DNA from: JABMQB01 sp963666575 | Lineage (GTDB): Bacteria; Bacteroidota; Bacteroidia; Bacteroidales; Prolixibacteraceae | Direction of reading: 5' to 3' | Assembly: GCA_963666575.2 (NCBI GenBank) | Contig: CAXXYG010000002.1 | Span: forward strand, 1-64,000 | Length of the DNA: 64,000 nt | Shown: in pieces, positions 8,227 through 16,692 of the stretch | Layout: the number at the start of each line of letters is the position of its first letter | Position numbering within the stretch: position 1 is the first letter of the stretch | The notes under the pieces: generated by a model | Databases searched by the model: none | Told to the model about the DNA's origin: nothing | The model's input: only the letters and a program-made list of their open reading frames with translations | Translations under genes and position numbers: made by a program

Positions 8227-11001
8227 ATGAGAATACTAACTTCATTTATCCTTTTGTGTATTGTAACTATACAATATTCACATGGGCAGGAGAAAATTAT
8301 TAAACAGAAGCAACTGTCTGATTTTGTTTTACAGTCTTCAGAGCAGATATCCGATGCTGGAAATGTTATTTCAACCGCCGGCTATAAGTCTAAGGTGCAT
8401 TGGTTTCCGGTATGTGTACCATCCACTGTATTAACAGGTTTGGTAGCCAATAACGTTTACTCTGACCCCTATACAGGGATGAATAACATGTTAATACCTG
8501 ATGCGTCCGACGAGTTTAATGAACAATATAATTTAGGCCAATACAGCCATATTCCTAATGTAAGTAATCCATGGAAAAAACCTTATTGGTACAGGACTAC
8601 ATTCACCGTTCCCGCTTCCGATAAGGGAAGTCATTTCCATTTGATTTTTAAAGGCATTAATTACCGGGCAGCAGTTTGGATGAATGGGAAACAAATTGCC
8701 GATTCAACTGAAATGGTTGGGATGTTCGCCCAGTACGATTTTGATGTTACTGACATGGTGATACCAGGTGAAGAAAACGTGTTGGCTGTAAAAATATACC
8801 CATTAGATTACCCCGGACTTCCTTCAGAAGAACAATTGGAAGCATTTGGGGATTTTTACCATAATGGAGGCCCAACAGGTGATATAGGGAAGAACGTAAC
8901 CATGATGTGTTCGGTAGGTTGGGACTGGGTTCCACCTGCACGCGATCGGAATATAGGAATTTGGCAGCCTGTGTTTTTACGTACCACAGGAGATGTTACT
9001 TTTAGCAATCCTCAAATCATAACCAATTTACCAAATTTGCCTGATACAACAACGGCACGCCTTGAATTAAACCTTACTTTAAATAATGCTGGCACAGTAA
9101 GTTCGAAAGGTACGTTGAAAATCAATATTCTTCCTGAAAACTTTGCTGGCCAAGGATTTCATTTTTCAAAAGAGGTATCAGTGCCTGCTGGAACACAATC
9201 ATTGATAGAATTAAATGCCGATAATACCAGGGAGTTGGTGATGAATAACCCTCATTTATGGTGGCCCAACGGCCATGGTAAGCCAAACCTTTACAAGTTA
9301 CATTTGCAATACGAATCCAATGGTGTGTTGTCTGATGATACAACCATTGTTTTTGGGATACGCACAGTTAGTTCCAAAGCAGTTGAAGTACCGGGAAAAC
9401 ATTTACGCCGCGATTTTTATGTAAATGGGAAACGCGTTCAATTAGTTGGTGGTGCCTGGGTTCCGGATATGCTGTTGAACCGTGATTCGGCCCGGTATGA
9501 TGCTGAATTACATCTTTGCCAGAATGCAAATGTTAATTTAGTTAGGATATGGGGAGGCGGTATTACGCCGCCGGATATTTTCTGGGAATTGACTGACCGT
9601 TATGGCCTGTTAGTGTGGTCTGATTTTTGGGTAACCGGTGACACACATGGAGAATTTAAAGGCTCTACCGACTGGCCTTTACAACCTGAAGTTTTTGTAA
9701 ACAACGTGAAGAGTACAATTTTCAGGATTCGAAACCATCCGAGTTTGTTGCTTTGGACCGGTGGGAACGAAGGCCATATTCGTAAAGATGCTTATGAACA
9801 AATGAGGGAAAGTGTAATAACCTTGGATGGCACAAGGCCATTTATCCCAAGTTCTTCTGGTTTTGCAAAATTACCGGAAGGAATGAGTGCTTCCTGGCCC
9901 GACAATTTAGCATCAGGTGTTTACAGTTCGGGGCCCTATACATGGAATGATTCCAAAGAATATTACCGGTTGGCAATAGATGCCAAGGATTGGGTTTTTA
10001 AAGATGAAACCGGCCTTCCCTCACAACCTCCTTATAATACACTGAAGAAGATTATCCCGGACCTGGTATGGGATACAACACTGCCTTTCCCGGTAAACAA
10101 CAGCTGGGGATATCATGACGCCTGTACCGGAAATGGCAGGTATGACAAATATTATGAAGATATGGTAAAAAGGTATGGCGATCCGGTTTCAATGGAGGAT
10201 TTTTCAAAGAAAATGCAATTGATGAATGCAACCGGTTACCAGGGGATTTTTGAAGCTGCAGGTCATAAGTTGAACGAAATTGGCGGTGTGATGCTTTGGA
10301 AACTTAACGCCGCTTTTCCAAGTGTAATCTGGCAAATTTTTGACTGGTACCTGGAACCCAATGCTGGTTATTATTTTATGAAAAATGCATGTGAAGAAGT
10401 TCATGTTCAGCTAAATTTACTTAATCATGATGTTACGGTAATTAACCGGACTTATCAACCTGTTTCGGACCTTATATTAGAGGCTGACATATTTGATATG
10501 GATTCAAAATTACTTTTCCATAAAAGAACCAACATCAGTTTATCAGCTTCCGATGTTCAGGAACCTTTCTCATTAAAGAAAGCGCTTAACAATGCAAAAG
10601 GTGTAAACTTTGTTGTTTTGAAACTTAAAGATTCAAAAGGAAAACTTGTATCGCATAATACTTTCTGGATATCCCAAAACGATGATTTTACTCCATTAAA
10701 TCAAATGGAGCAGGCATCAGTTAATACATACGTACTTGATAAAACCCTACAGGGTTCAAAAACGACATGGACACTCAGGTTCACCAATAACTCCGATAAA
10801 CTGGCTTTTTTCGTCAGGCCTCGCTTATTAAACAACGGTGATGATGTATTGCCAAGTTTTTGGTCTGACAATTATTTCTCGTTGGCTCCCGGAAAATCAG
10901 TTGACGTGAAAGTATCTGCTTCATCCTGCCAGTTAGGCGGTAAGCAAGAAATTTTACTTGAAGGTTGGAATTTGCCAGATACAAGGATAACATTGAAATA
11001 G
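8227..11001 (+). CDS. Glycoside hydrolase family 2 (exo-glucosaminidase / endo-beta-mannosidase subgroup)
   Basis: The protein has 924 residues with a Sec signal ending YSHGQ. Domain order is the GH2 sugar-binding jelly roll (PYWYRTTFTVP, FKGINYRAAVWMNGK), an Ig-like domain (HLWWPNGHGKPNLYKL), the TIM barrel (about 395-720) with GGAWVPDMLLNRD and VRIWGGGI, then C-terminal Ig-like domains. The acid/base is Glu515 in GGNEGH and the probable nucleophile is Glu594 in FKDETGLPS. This layout matches the GH2 subgroup with CsxA-type exo-beta-glucosaminidases and mannosylglycoprotein endo-beta-mannosidases. CsxA itself has Asp at the acid/base position, so the Glu here leans towards mannosidase. The exact linkage cannot be read from sequence. 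It is probably periplasmic and acts on oligosaccharides imported by SusCD. Confidence 0.88.
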   Translation: MRILTSFILLCIVTIQYSHGQEKIIKQKQLSDFVLQSSEQISDAGNVISTAGYKSKVHWFPVCVPSTVLTGLVANNVYSDPYTGMNNMLIPDASDEFNEQYNLGQYSHIPNVSNPWKKPYWYRTTFTVPASDKGSHFHLIFKGINYRAAVWMNGKQIADSTEMVGMFAQYDFDVTDMVIPGEENVLAVKIYPLDYPGLPSEEQLEAFGDFYHNGGPTGDIGKNVTMMCSVGWDWVPPARDRNIGIWQPVFLRTTGDVTFSNPQIITNLPNLPDTTTARLELNLTLNNAGTVSSKGTLKINILPENFAGQGFHFSKEVSVPAGTQSLIELNADNTRELVMNNPHLWWPNGHGKPNLYKLHLQYESNGVLSDDTTIVFGIRTVSSKAVEVPGKHLRRDFYVNGKRVQLVGGAWVPDMLLNRDSARYDAELHLCQNANVNLVRIWGGGITPPDIFWELTDRYGLLVWSDFWVTGDTHGEFKGSTDWPLQPEVFVNNVKSTIFRIRNHPSLLLWTGGNEGHIRKDAYEQMRESVITLDGTRPFIPSSSGFAKLPEGMSASWPDNLASGVYSSGPYTWNDSKEYYRLAIDAKDWVFKDETGLPSQPPYNTLKKIIPDLVWDTTLPFPVNNSWGYHDACTGNGRYDKYYEDMVKRYGDPVSMEDFSKKMQLMNATGYQGIFEAAGHKLNEIGGVMLWKLNAAFPSVIWQIFDWYLEPNAGYYFMKNACEEVHVQLNLLNHDVTVINRTYQPVSDLILEADIFDMDSKLLFHKRTNISLSASDVQEPFSLKKALNNAKGVNFVVLKLKDSKGKLVSHNTFWISQNDDFTPLNQMEQASVNTYVLDKTLQGSKTTWTLRFTNNSDKLAFFVRPRLLNNGDDVLPSFWSDNYFSLAPGKSVDVKVSASSCQLGGKQEILLEGWNLPDTRITLK

Positions 11002-11034
11002 GATGCCATTCAAAAAATGAACAAATTTTAAAAT

Positions 11035-11814
11035 ATGAAAAATCAAATTATAAATTCTACTTTTTTTGTCCTGCTGTTTATCGGATTATTAAATCCGCTA
11101 TGCACGTTGGGACAAACAGGGGTAGGGGTAAAAGCCCCGGCAGGTGCTAAAGTGTATTTTAATGGTTCGGCTAAAATGTTGCATAAAAACTGGGAATACT
11201 GGGAAGGCCCCCGGTTCTCTACCGAAATGCCAATAAAATGGGAAATTGTTAAGAATCCGGTTGAGAAAGGAACTGTGCTTAACTGCAACGACCCGGCTGG
11301 TGCTGGTGGGAAATATGGTGCAGCCGATATTGTTACCAAACAAAAATTCCGCGATTTCAGATTACATCTCGAATTTTTAATCGCCGATGAAGGTGGGAAT
11401 AGCGGCGTATATCTTCAAAACAGATACGAAATCCAAATCCTTGACGGAGATTCTACTGCTCATGGGATGGCTGCTGTAATCAATGAAGAAGCAGCCCCAT
11501 ATTCAGCGTACAACGGCTTAGGCAAATGGAATGCTTATGATATTAAATTCCGGGCAGCTCGCTTTAAAAATGGCAAACGTACTGAAAAAGCCATGGTAAC
11601 CATGTATTTTAATGGAGTAAAAGTCCATAAAAATACGCCGATAAACCAGGTTTGGGGTGGCCCTAACTCCGGGATTGATGGTGGTAATGATAATGGCAAA
11701 GGAATAACTGATCTTCCGGGGGGAATTAAATTACAAGCCGAGGGGCACAACGTTCTTTTCAGGAACATATGGGTAAAAGAATTAACCGTGAGTGAACCTG
11801 ATACTAACTTCTAA
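11035..11814 (+). CDS. DUF1080 protein (3-keto-disaccharide hydrolase family)
   Basis: The protein has 259 residues with a Sec signal ending CTLGQ. The DUF1080 concanavalin-like fold is clear from the KFRDFRLHLEFL, GNSGVYLQNRYEIQILD and LPGGIKLQAEGHNVLFRNIWV signatures, and the length is normal for a single-domain member. Characterised members of this family cleave 3-keto-glycosides produced when a sugar's C3 hydroxyl is oxidised. It starts 33 bp after the GH2 gene, inside the same run of genes. Together with the Gfo/Idh/MocA oxidoreductase at 14971 it suggests a 3-keto-sugar route in this locus. The family call is firm; the activity is inferred from relatives. Confidence 0.9.
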   Translation: MKNQIINSTFFVLLFIGLLNPLCTLGQTGVGVKAPAGAKVYFNGSAKMLHKNWEYWEGPRFSTEMPIKWEIVKNPVEKGTVLNCNDPAGAGGKYGAADIVTKQKFRDFRLHLEFLIADEGGNSGVYLQNRYEIQILDGDSTAHGMAAVINEEAAPYSAYNGLGKWNAYDIKFRAARFKNGKRTEKAMVTMYFNGVKVHKNTPINQVWGGPNSGIDGGNDNGKGITDLPGGIKLQAEGHNVLFRNIWVKELTVSEPDTNF

Positions 11815-11919
11815 ATACCATTAAATAAGGCATCACAAACCTTAACTATCTTTTTAAAGAGATGTTAAATTTCTTTGAAAGAATGAACAATTTTTATATA
11901 AAATAAGTATTAAACGATC

Positions 11920-13431
11920 ATGAAAAAATCAATTATTTTTCTTTTTATTCTGCTTTCTATGGGCACATTTGCGCAAAATTCTGTCGGGGTATTCCATAAC
12001 AATAAGGATATTGGTTCTCCAAAACTTGCCGGATCGGCGGTCTATGATGGTTCTGCACAAACCTATACAATAAAAGGTGCAGGTAGTAATATTTGGGGGC
12101 AACGTGATGAACACCGTTATCTTTATAACAAACTTAAGGGTGATTTTATCGTTACTGCCAATTTTCGATTTGAAGGAATTAACGAAGTACACAGGAAAAT
12201 TGGCTGGATGGCTCGTGCCACTGAAGCTGATAATTCGGTAATGGTAGGCGGATTCCTTCATGGCGATGGCCTTACTGCCGGGCAATGGAGGGAACGCAGA
12301 GGAGCAGATATGCAAAATCCTTTTGACGACGTTTGGGCATCAAAACGGTATTTTGAAATCATTCAATTAGAGCGTAAAGGAAATATGTTTATTGTAAGGG
12401 CAGCTCACCCAGGCGAACCGTGGGAAGTAATAAGTACCAAAACTCTGGATTTTATGCCTGAAGAAGCCTTGGTTGGTATTGTAATTACTTCGCATGATGA
12501 AGATGTAATAGAGACTGCAAAAGTATGGAATGTAAGAATTGACCAACCCGTTGCCGAAGATTATAATCCTAATAAGGAAGGATGGATTGGATGCCGTATG
12601 GAAACCATGAATGTTTTTGATGGGGTGCGTAAAGTTATTTACGAAAAAAATGGCCGTTTTGAAGCACCAAACTGGATGCCTGATGGTAAAAAATTACTAT
12701 TTAACATGGATGGTTCGCTTTATACCATGCCTGTTGAGGGCGGGGACATTAAAAAAGTCAATACCGGCGTTGCCGATAGGCTCAATAACGACCACTGTAT
12801 ATCACTTGATGGCAAATTATTAGCTATTAGCCACAATAGTGGAAAAGGGTCGAATGTGTACTATCTGCCTATTGAAGGAGGAGAACCGCAGCAGGTTACA
12901 TTTGATGCACCGTCTTACCTGCATGGTTGGGCTTCAAATAATAAGGAAGTTGTTTATGTGGCACAAAGAAATGGAGTTCCGATTTACGATATTTATAGAA
13001 AATCAATAAAGGGCAGACAAGAGGTTAAATTAACCGATAATAAAAAGCTTGAACATGTTGACGGGTGTGAATATTCACCGGACGGAAAATACATTTATTA
13101 CAATGGATCAAAAAATGGCGGTACCATGCAAATATGGCGGATGAAACCAGATGGAAGTGAAAAAGAACAACTCACTTTTGATGAATATAACGATTGGTTC
13201 CCTCATATATCGCCCGATGGTAAATGGATGGTATTTATCTCATTTTCTCCTGATATCGAATTAAATTCTCACCCCTCTTACAAACGTGTTATGTTACGAT
13301 TGATGCCTACCTCAGGAGGGGCGCCCAAAGTTATTGCATTTATGTATGGTGGGCAGGGTACCATAAACGTTAATTCCTGGTCACCAGATAGTAAACACAT
13401 TGCTTTTGTAAGTAATTTCGGGAAAAAGTAA
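11920..13431 (+). CDS. Secreted lectin-like plus PD40/TolB-type beta-propeller protein (paralogue 2)
   Basis: The protein has 503 residues with a Sec signal ending MGTFAQ. The domain order is the same as in the gene at 6553: an N-terminal jelly-roll-like part (GAGSNIWGQRDEHRYLYN, KIGWMARA, AAHPGEPWEVIS) and PD40 blades (EAPNWMPDGKKLLFNMDG, HVDGCEYSPDGKYIYYN, FPHISPDGKWMVFIS). Large blocks are near-identical to paralogue 1, so this is a within-locus duplication, with the N-terminal domain more diverged than the propeller. That pattern fits one shared interaction surface and two different ligands, which is an inference. A hairpin follows at 13464-13502, likely ending the enzyme part of the operon. 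Confidence 0.82.
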   Translation: MKKSIIFLFILLSMGTFAQNSVGVFHNNKDIGSPKLAGSAVYDGSAQTYTIKGAGSNIWGQRDEHRYLYNKLKGDFIVTANFRFEGINEVHRKIGWMARATEADNSVMVGGFLHGDGLTAGQWRERRGADMQNPFDDVWASKRYFEIIQLERKGNMFIVRAAHPGEPWEVISTKTLDFMPEEALVGIVITSHDEDVIETAKVWNVRIDQPVAEDYNPNKEGWIGCRMETMNVFDGVRKVIYEKNGRFEAPNWMPDGKKLLFNMDGSLYTMPVEGGDIKKVNTGVADRLNNDHCISLDGKLLAISHNSGKGSNVYYLPIEGGEPQQVTFDAPSYLHGWASNNKEVVYVAQRNGVPIYDIYRKSIKGRQEVKLTDNKKLEHVDGCEYSPDGKYIYYNGSKNGGTMQIWRMKPDGSEKEQLTFDEYNDWFPHISPDGKWMVFISFSPDIELNSHPSYKRVMLRLMPTSGGAPKVIAFMYGGQGTINVNSWSPDSKHIAFVSNFGKK

Positions 13432-13463
13432 AACCCTCTTTTATTAGATTACTGATACTCTAT

Positions 13464-13502
13464 AACAGATTGTTGCAAATCATAAATTTGTAACAATCTG
13501 TT
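13464..13502 (+). terminator. Hairpin after second PD40 gene
   Basis: AACAGATTGTT (13464-13474) pairs with 13492-13502 and an inner CAAAT/ATTTG stem extends it around a short loop. The T-tract is weak. The 218-bp gap (13432-13649) holds no other recognisable feature. Confidence 0.55.
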
Positions 13503-13649
13503 GTCTTGACATTTTTCTGTAAACAGCTTATTTTCAGGATATTTTAAAGTGCTGTCTTTGTGTCTAAGTGGCTCTCCTGCTATAGCTATGTCTTTAATTC
13601 AGTGAAAGTTTATTCAAAAATTAATAGCTAACCCATTTAAATTTCTGTA

Positions 13650-14849
13650 ATGAAAAAAAATACCAAGTTAAATATCCAAATGGCATTGATGATGTTACTG
13701 CAATACATGATGTATGCAGTTTGGTGGGTCCCTTTAGCTGCCTATCTTACGAACCTTGAAGTAGGCAGTTCCCAAAAGGCGCTTATTTTAAGCTCAATGG
13801 CCATTGGTTGTATGGCATCTCCGTTAATAGGTATGCTTGCTGACCGTTTTTTTGCAGCCCAGAAAGTTTTGGCCGGGCTTAACCTCCTTACTGCTGCCAT
13901 GTTGCTGGGGGCAGGGATGACACAAAATGCCGATGTATTGTTTTTTTACCTTTTGTTGGCGATGTTGGCGTACATGCCGTCATGGAGCCTGACAAGTGCT
14001 ATCGCAATGACCCATTTGCCTTCTGAACAATTCCCTAAAGTGAGGGTTTTTGGTTCTATTGGATGGGTCGCCTCCGGCCTTTTTAGTATTATCTTTATAC
14101 GCTTGTTGAATATTGAATTTGACGGGACAAATATCCCATTTTATTGTGGGGCCGGTATCAGCTTGTTTGCTGTGATTTTTAATTTAGGTTTGCCCAAAAC
14201 TCCTCCGCTGGCTAAAGGGAAAAAAGGTACTTTAATGGATGCTTTTGGTTTAGGTACCATTCAAATGATGAAAGATAAAAATTTTGCCATTTTTATCGTC
14301 TTTTCCTTTTTGTCAATGATCCCTTTTGCCATGTATTATTCCTATTTTTCGGAATTCCTCTTGTATATCAACATGAAATACATTTCTATTACCATCAACT
14401 GGGGTGTCCTTTTTGAGATGGGTTTTATACTTTTAATCCCGTTGGCTATTAAAAAAATGGGGCTTCGCAAAACCATGGTATTTGGTTTAGTTGCCCTGAT
14501 TATCCGTTACTTAGCTTTTTACACTGGAGTGGCCGTTGAACAAACATGGATGTACTACATTGGGATACTGGTACATGGGCTCATTTTTGGTTTCTTTTAT
14601 GTTGGTGGCCAAATTTATATTGATAAAAAGGCACCTAAACACTTAAAATCACAAGCGCAAGGATTTATTTTCCTGATAACTTTTGGTTTAGGTTTATTGT
14701 TTGGAAATTTTATATGTGCCATAATTATCGAGCAATTTAAAACTGCTTTGGGCTATAATTGGGACAGTATATGGGCAATTACAACACTTATGTCAGTAGT
14801 TTTACTCATGCTCTTTATGGCCTTTTTCCGGAATCTGGAGGTTGAATAG
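13650..14849 (+). CDS. NHS-family MFS permease (NupG/XapB-like)
   Basis: The protein has 399 residues and about twelve hydrophobic helices across its length. It opens with LNIQMALMMLLQYMMYAVWW and continues SSMAIGCMASPLIGMLADRFF, the pattern of the nucleoside:H+ symporter branch of the major facilitator superfamily. Bacteroidota members of this branch are common next to sugar oxidoreductases, where they probably import mono- or keto-sugars rather than nucleosides. That substrate assignment is an inference from context. It is followed at 14971 by a Gfo/Idh/MocA oxidoreductase on the same strand, so the pair may act as an uptake-and-oxidise unit in the inner membrane and cytoplasm. Confidence 0.85.
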   Translation: MKKNTKLNIQMALMMLLQYMMYAVWWVPLAAYLTNLEVGSSQKALILSSMAIGCMASPLIGMLADRFFAAQKVLAGLNLLTAAMLLGAGMTQNADVLFFYLLLAMLAYMPSWSLTSAIAMTHLPSEQFPKVRVFGSIGWVASGLFSIIFIRLLNIEFDGTNIPFYCGAGISLFAVIFNLGLPKTPPLAKGKKGTLMDAFGLGTIQMMKDKNFAIFIVFSFLSMIPFAMYYSYFSEFLLYINMKYISITINWGVLFEMGFILLIPLAIKKMGLRKTMVFGLVALIIRYLAFYTGVAVEQTWMYYIGILVHGLIFGFFYVGGQIYIDKKAPKHLKSQAQGFIFLITFGLGLLFGNFICAIIIEQFKTALGYNWDSIWAITTLMSVVLLMLFMAFFRNLEVE

Positions 14850-14865
14850 CTTATAGGGTTTTGAA

Positions 14866-14894
14866 ACAAACCGTGGGATTCGAACCAGGTTTGT
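14866..14894 (+). terminator. Weak hairpin between permease and oxidoreductase
   Basis: ACAAACC (14866-14872) pairs with GGTTTGT (14888-14894) around a 15-base loop. No T-run follows at once, so termination is doubtful; it may only modulate read-through into the next gene. Confidence 0.3.
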
Positions 14895-14970
14895 CTAATT
14901 AAAAAATATTTTTTTGTGTTAAATAAATTCATATGGCCCGTAGTTAATGAGCCAATAATAAAATAAAGTT

Positions 14971-16125
14971 ATGAATAGAAAATTACGAATGGGGATGGTA
15001 GGCGGTGGTACCGATGCTTTTATTGGTGCTATCCACCGTCTTGCCGCTTTTATGGATAATCAAATTGAACTGGTATGTGGATGTTTTAGTATTAACCCGG
15101 AAATATCAAGAATGTCAGGTGAATTATATTTTTTGCCGAAAGACCGGATTTACAATACATACGAGGAAATGTTTGAAAAAGAATCACAACGTCCTGATGA
15201 AGACAAAATGGACTTTGTAACAATTGTTACGCCAAATTTTGTGCATTTTGCTCCTGCGATCATGGCTCTTGAAAAAGGCTTCCATGTTGTTGTTGATAAG
15301 CCAATTACACTAACTTTGGATGAAGCAGTCAAATTAAAATCGAAAGTAGAAGAAACCGGTTTAACTTTGGCTTTAACCCATACTTATTCGGGTTATCCTG
15401 CAGTAAAAGAGGCGCGTGAACGGATTCGTCGCGGCGATTTTGGAAACATCCGGAAAGTTATTGTTGAGTACCCGCAAGGATGGTTGTCTGCTAAAGTTGA
15501 AGAGGCTGGTAATGTGCAAGCTTCATGGCGTACAGATCCAAAACGTTCAGGTAAAGCAGGTTGTATGGGGGATATTGGGACTCATGCCCATCATCTTGCC
15601 GAGTATGTTACTGGTTTAAAAACTGTTGAAATTTGTGCCGAACTTAATGCCTTTGTTTCCGGGCGATTGTTGGATGATGACGGGACCGCATTGCTCCGTT
15701 TTGATAACGGTGCAAAAGGGGTTTTGATTACAACACAAATTGCTGCAGGTGAGGAGAATGCCCTAAAAATCCGTGTGTATGGAGAAAAAGGCGGTTTGGA
15801 ATGGTTTCATCATGAACCAAACACCCTGATTGTAAAATGGACCGATAAACCAACAGAATTAATTCGTACCGGGCTTGACTATATGAGCGAAGTAGCACAA
15901 CATAATACACGTACTCCTGGAGGCCATCCGGAAGGTTACCTGGAAGCTTTTGCCAACATTTATCGCAATTTTTCACTCACTGTCAGGGCTAAAATGAACA
16001 AAAAAGAGCCAAGGCCGGAATGGCTTGATTTTCCTAATGTAGAAGATGGCATCAGAGGAATGCAGTTTATTGACAAAATTGTTGAAGCTGGTTATAATGA
16101 TGATATCAAATGGATAAAGTTCTAA
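14971..16125 (+). CDS. Gfo/Idh/MocA-family sugar oxidoreductase
   Basis: The protein has 384 residues with no signal peptide. The N-terminal Rossmann fold begins MGMVGGGTDAFIG (7-19), and the family's EKP motif appears as VDKP (Lys110, Pro111). The C-terminal domain carries GDIGTHAHHLAEY, with Asp201 and His205 in the usual substrate/catalytic positions. Such enzymes use NAD(P) to oxidise or reduce sugar hydroxyls, often at C3, and pair with DUF1080 proteins. It closes the carbohydrate locus, 121 bp after the permease. The next gene is more than 500 bp away across intron debris, so transcription probably ends near here. The precise substrate is unknown. Confidence 0.9.
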   Translation: MNRKLRMGMVGGGTDAFIGAIHRLAAFMDNQIELVCGCFSINPEISRMSGELYFLPKDRIYNTYEEMFEKESQRPDEDKMDFVTIVTPNFVHFAPAIMALEKGFHVVVDKPITLTLDEAVKLKSKVEETGLTLALTHTYSGYPAVKEARERIRRGDFGNIRKVIVEYPQGWLSAKVEEAGNVQASWRTDPKRSGKAGCMGDIGTHAHHLAEYVTGLKTVEICAELNAFVSGRLLDDDGTALLRFDNGAKGVLITTQIAAGEENALKIRVYGEKGGLEWFHHEPNTLIVKWTDKPTELIRTGLDYMSEVAQHNTRTPGGHPEGYLEAFANIYRNFSLTVRAKMNKKEPRPEWLDFPNVEDGIRGMQFIDKIVEAGYNDDIKWIKF

Positions 16126-16379
16126 ATCTTAATGTGGTTATTTAGTAACTAATTTGAAGGATTATTCAGAAGAAATCTGTTTTGACTGTAAGGCAATCGG
16201 GATACAGGGGACATAATTTTTATTTGGGCTTATTTACTGAACATGCAATTTCACTTCACAAGGCTGCAAACCAATGTGGTGTAATGTGGTTGACCTATAT
16301 GTTGGAGTGATGAAGGTTTTGTATGAAATTGGAGCAAAGCGACTGACAAGTTCTTGTACGCTGAACCCAGCTATTCTAA

Positions 16380-16589
16380 ATAGGAGGAGCTCAAAGGCAA
16401 AACCGTTACCTGAAATGGTTACACGAAATTGAAGAGCTGTATGTTGGGAGACTTTCACTGCCTGTCCCGATTTTTAATCAAAAGAATTCCTCGAGGCTCT
16501 ACCTCGGGGATAGTTCGTTTCAAGAAATTTGTTTATTCGGGATACGGTTCTGGAGTGGCTTGGGGTGAAATTCCCCTTGTTTACTCGAC
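16380..16589 (+). mobile_element. Group II intron 3' end, decayed and split by an insert
   Basis: GAGCTGTATGTTGGGAGAC at about 16434-16452 resembles the 5' half of a group II intron domain V (GAGCCGTATG, GRGA loop). The expected 3' half, ACGGTTCTG, appears only at about 16544-16552. It is then followed by a GGGG..CCCC domain VI-like hairpin and ends TTACTCGAC at 16589, the usual form of the 3' end in bacterial group II introns. No reverse transcriptase or 5' domains were recognised, so this is a dead relic. Identification rests on remembered intron patterns, not on a covariance search. Confidence 0.5.
16453..16543. repeat. Palindromic insert within the intron remnant
   Basis: Between the two halves of the domain V-like sequence lie about 85-90 bp bounded by TCCCGA (near 16465) and TCGGGA (16537-16542) in inverted orientation. 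At the centre, CCTCGAGG (16489-16496) pairs with CCTCGGGG (16502-16509) with one G-T wobble. The form suggests a small REP- or MITE-like element. Exact ends are uncertain. Confidence 0.4.
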
Positions 16590-16646
16590 ATTAAATCATG
16601 CGTTTTTGTATGCAAATTAATTCACCTATTAAATCATACAATTAAG

Positions 16647-16676
16647 TTGTTGGTAATTGTGAAAGCTCTATTTTTG
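16647..16676 (+). promoter_or_regulatory. Bacteroidota-type promoter of the DUF2293-YchJ operon
   Basis: TTG at 16647-16649, a 19-bp spacer and TATTTTTG at 16669-16676 match the TTG-N19-TAnnTTTG consensus. Transcription should start a few bases downstream, about 10 bp before the ATG at 16693. Confidence 0.65.
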
Positions 16677-16692
16677 CAAAATACTATAAACA

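Larger units (their letters stand above)
16126..16692. other. Intergenic region with intron debris
   Basis: This 567-bp stretch has no convincing gene. It holds the group II intron 3' remnant described separately, a palindromic insert inside it, and two copies of TCGGGATAC (16197-16205 and 16537-16545). The short ORFs present have no plausible start context or recognisable protein features. The promoter of the following operon lies at its right end. Confidence 0.6.

Noticed and set aside
14875..14886. GGGATTCGAACC, which on the minus strand reads like a tRNA T-loop.
   Set aside because: The flanking bases do not form a T-stem or acceptor stem, and no D or anticodon arm is found; probably chance.
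16234..16620. Short ORFs on both strands in the gap after the oxidoreductase gene.
   Set aside because: They have no promoter context or protein-like composition and overlap the intron-like RNA pattern, which explains the region better.
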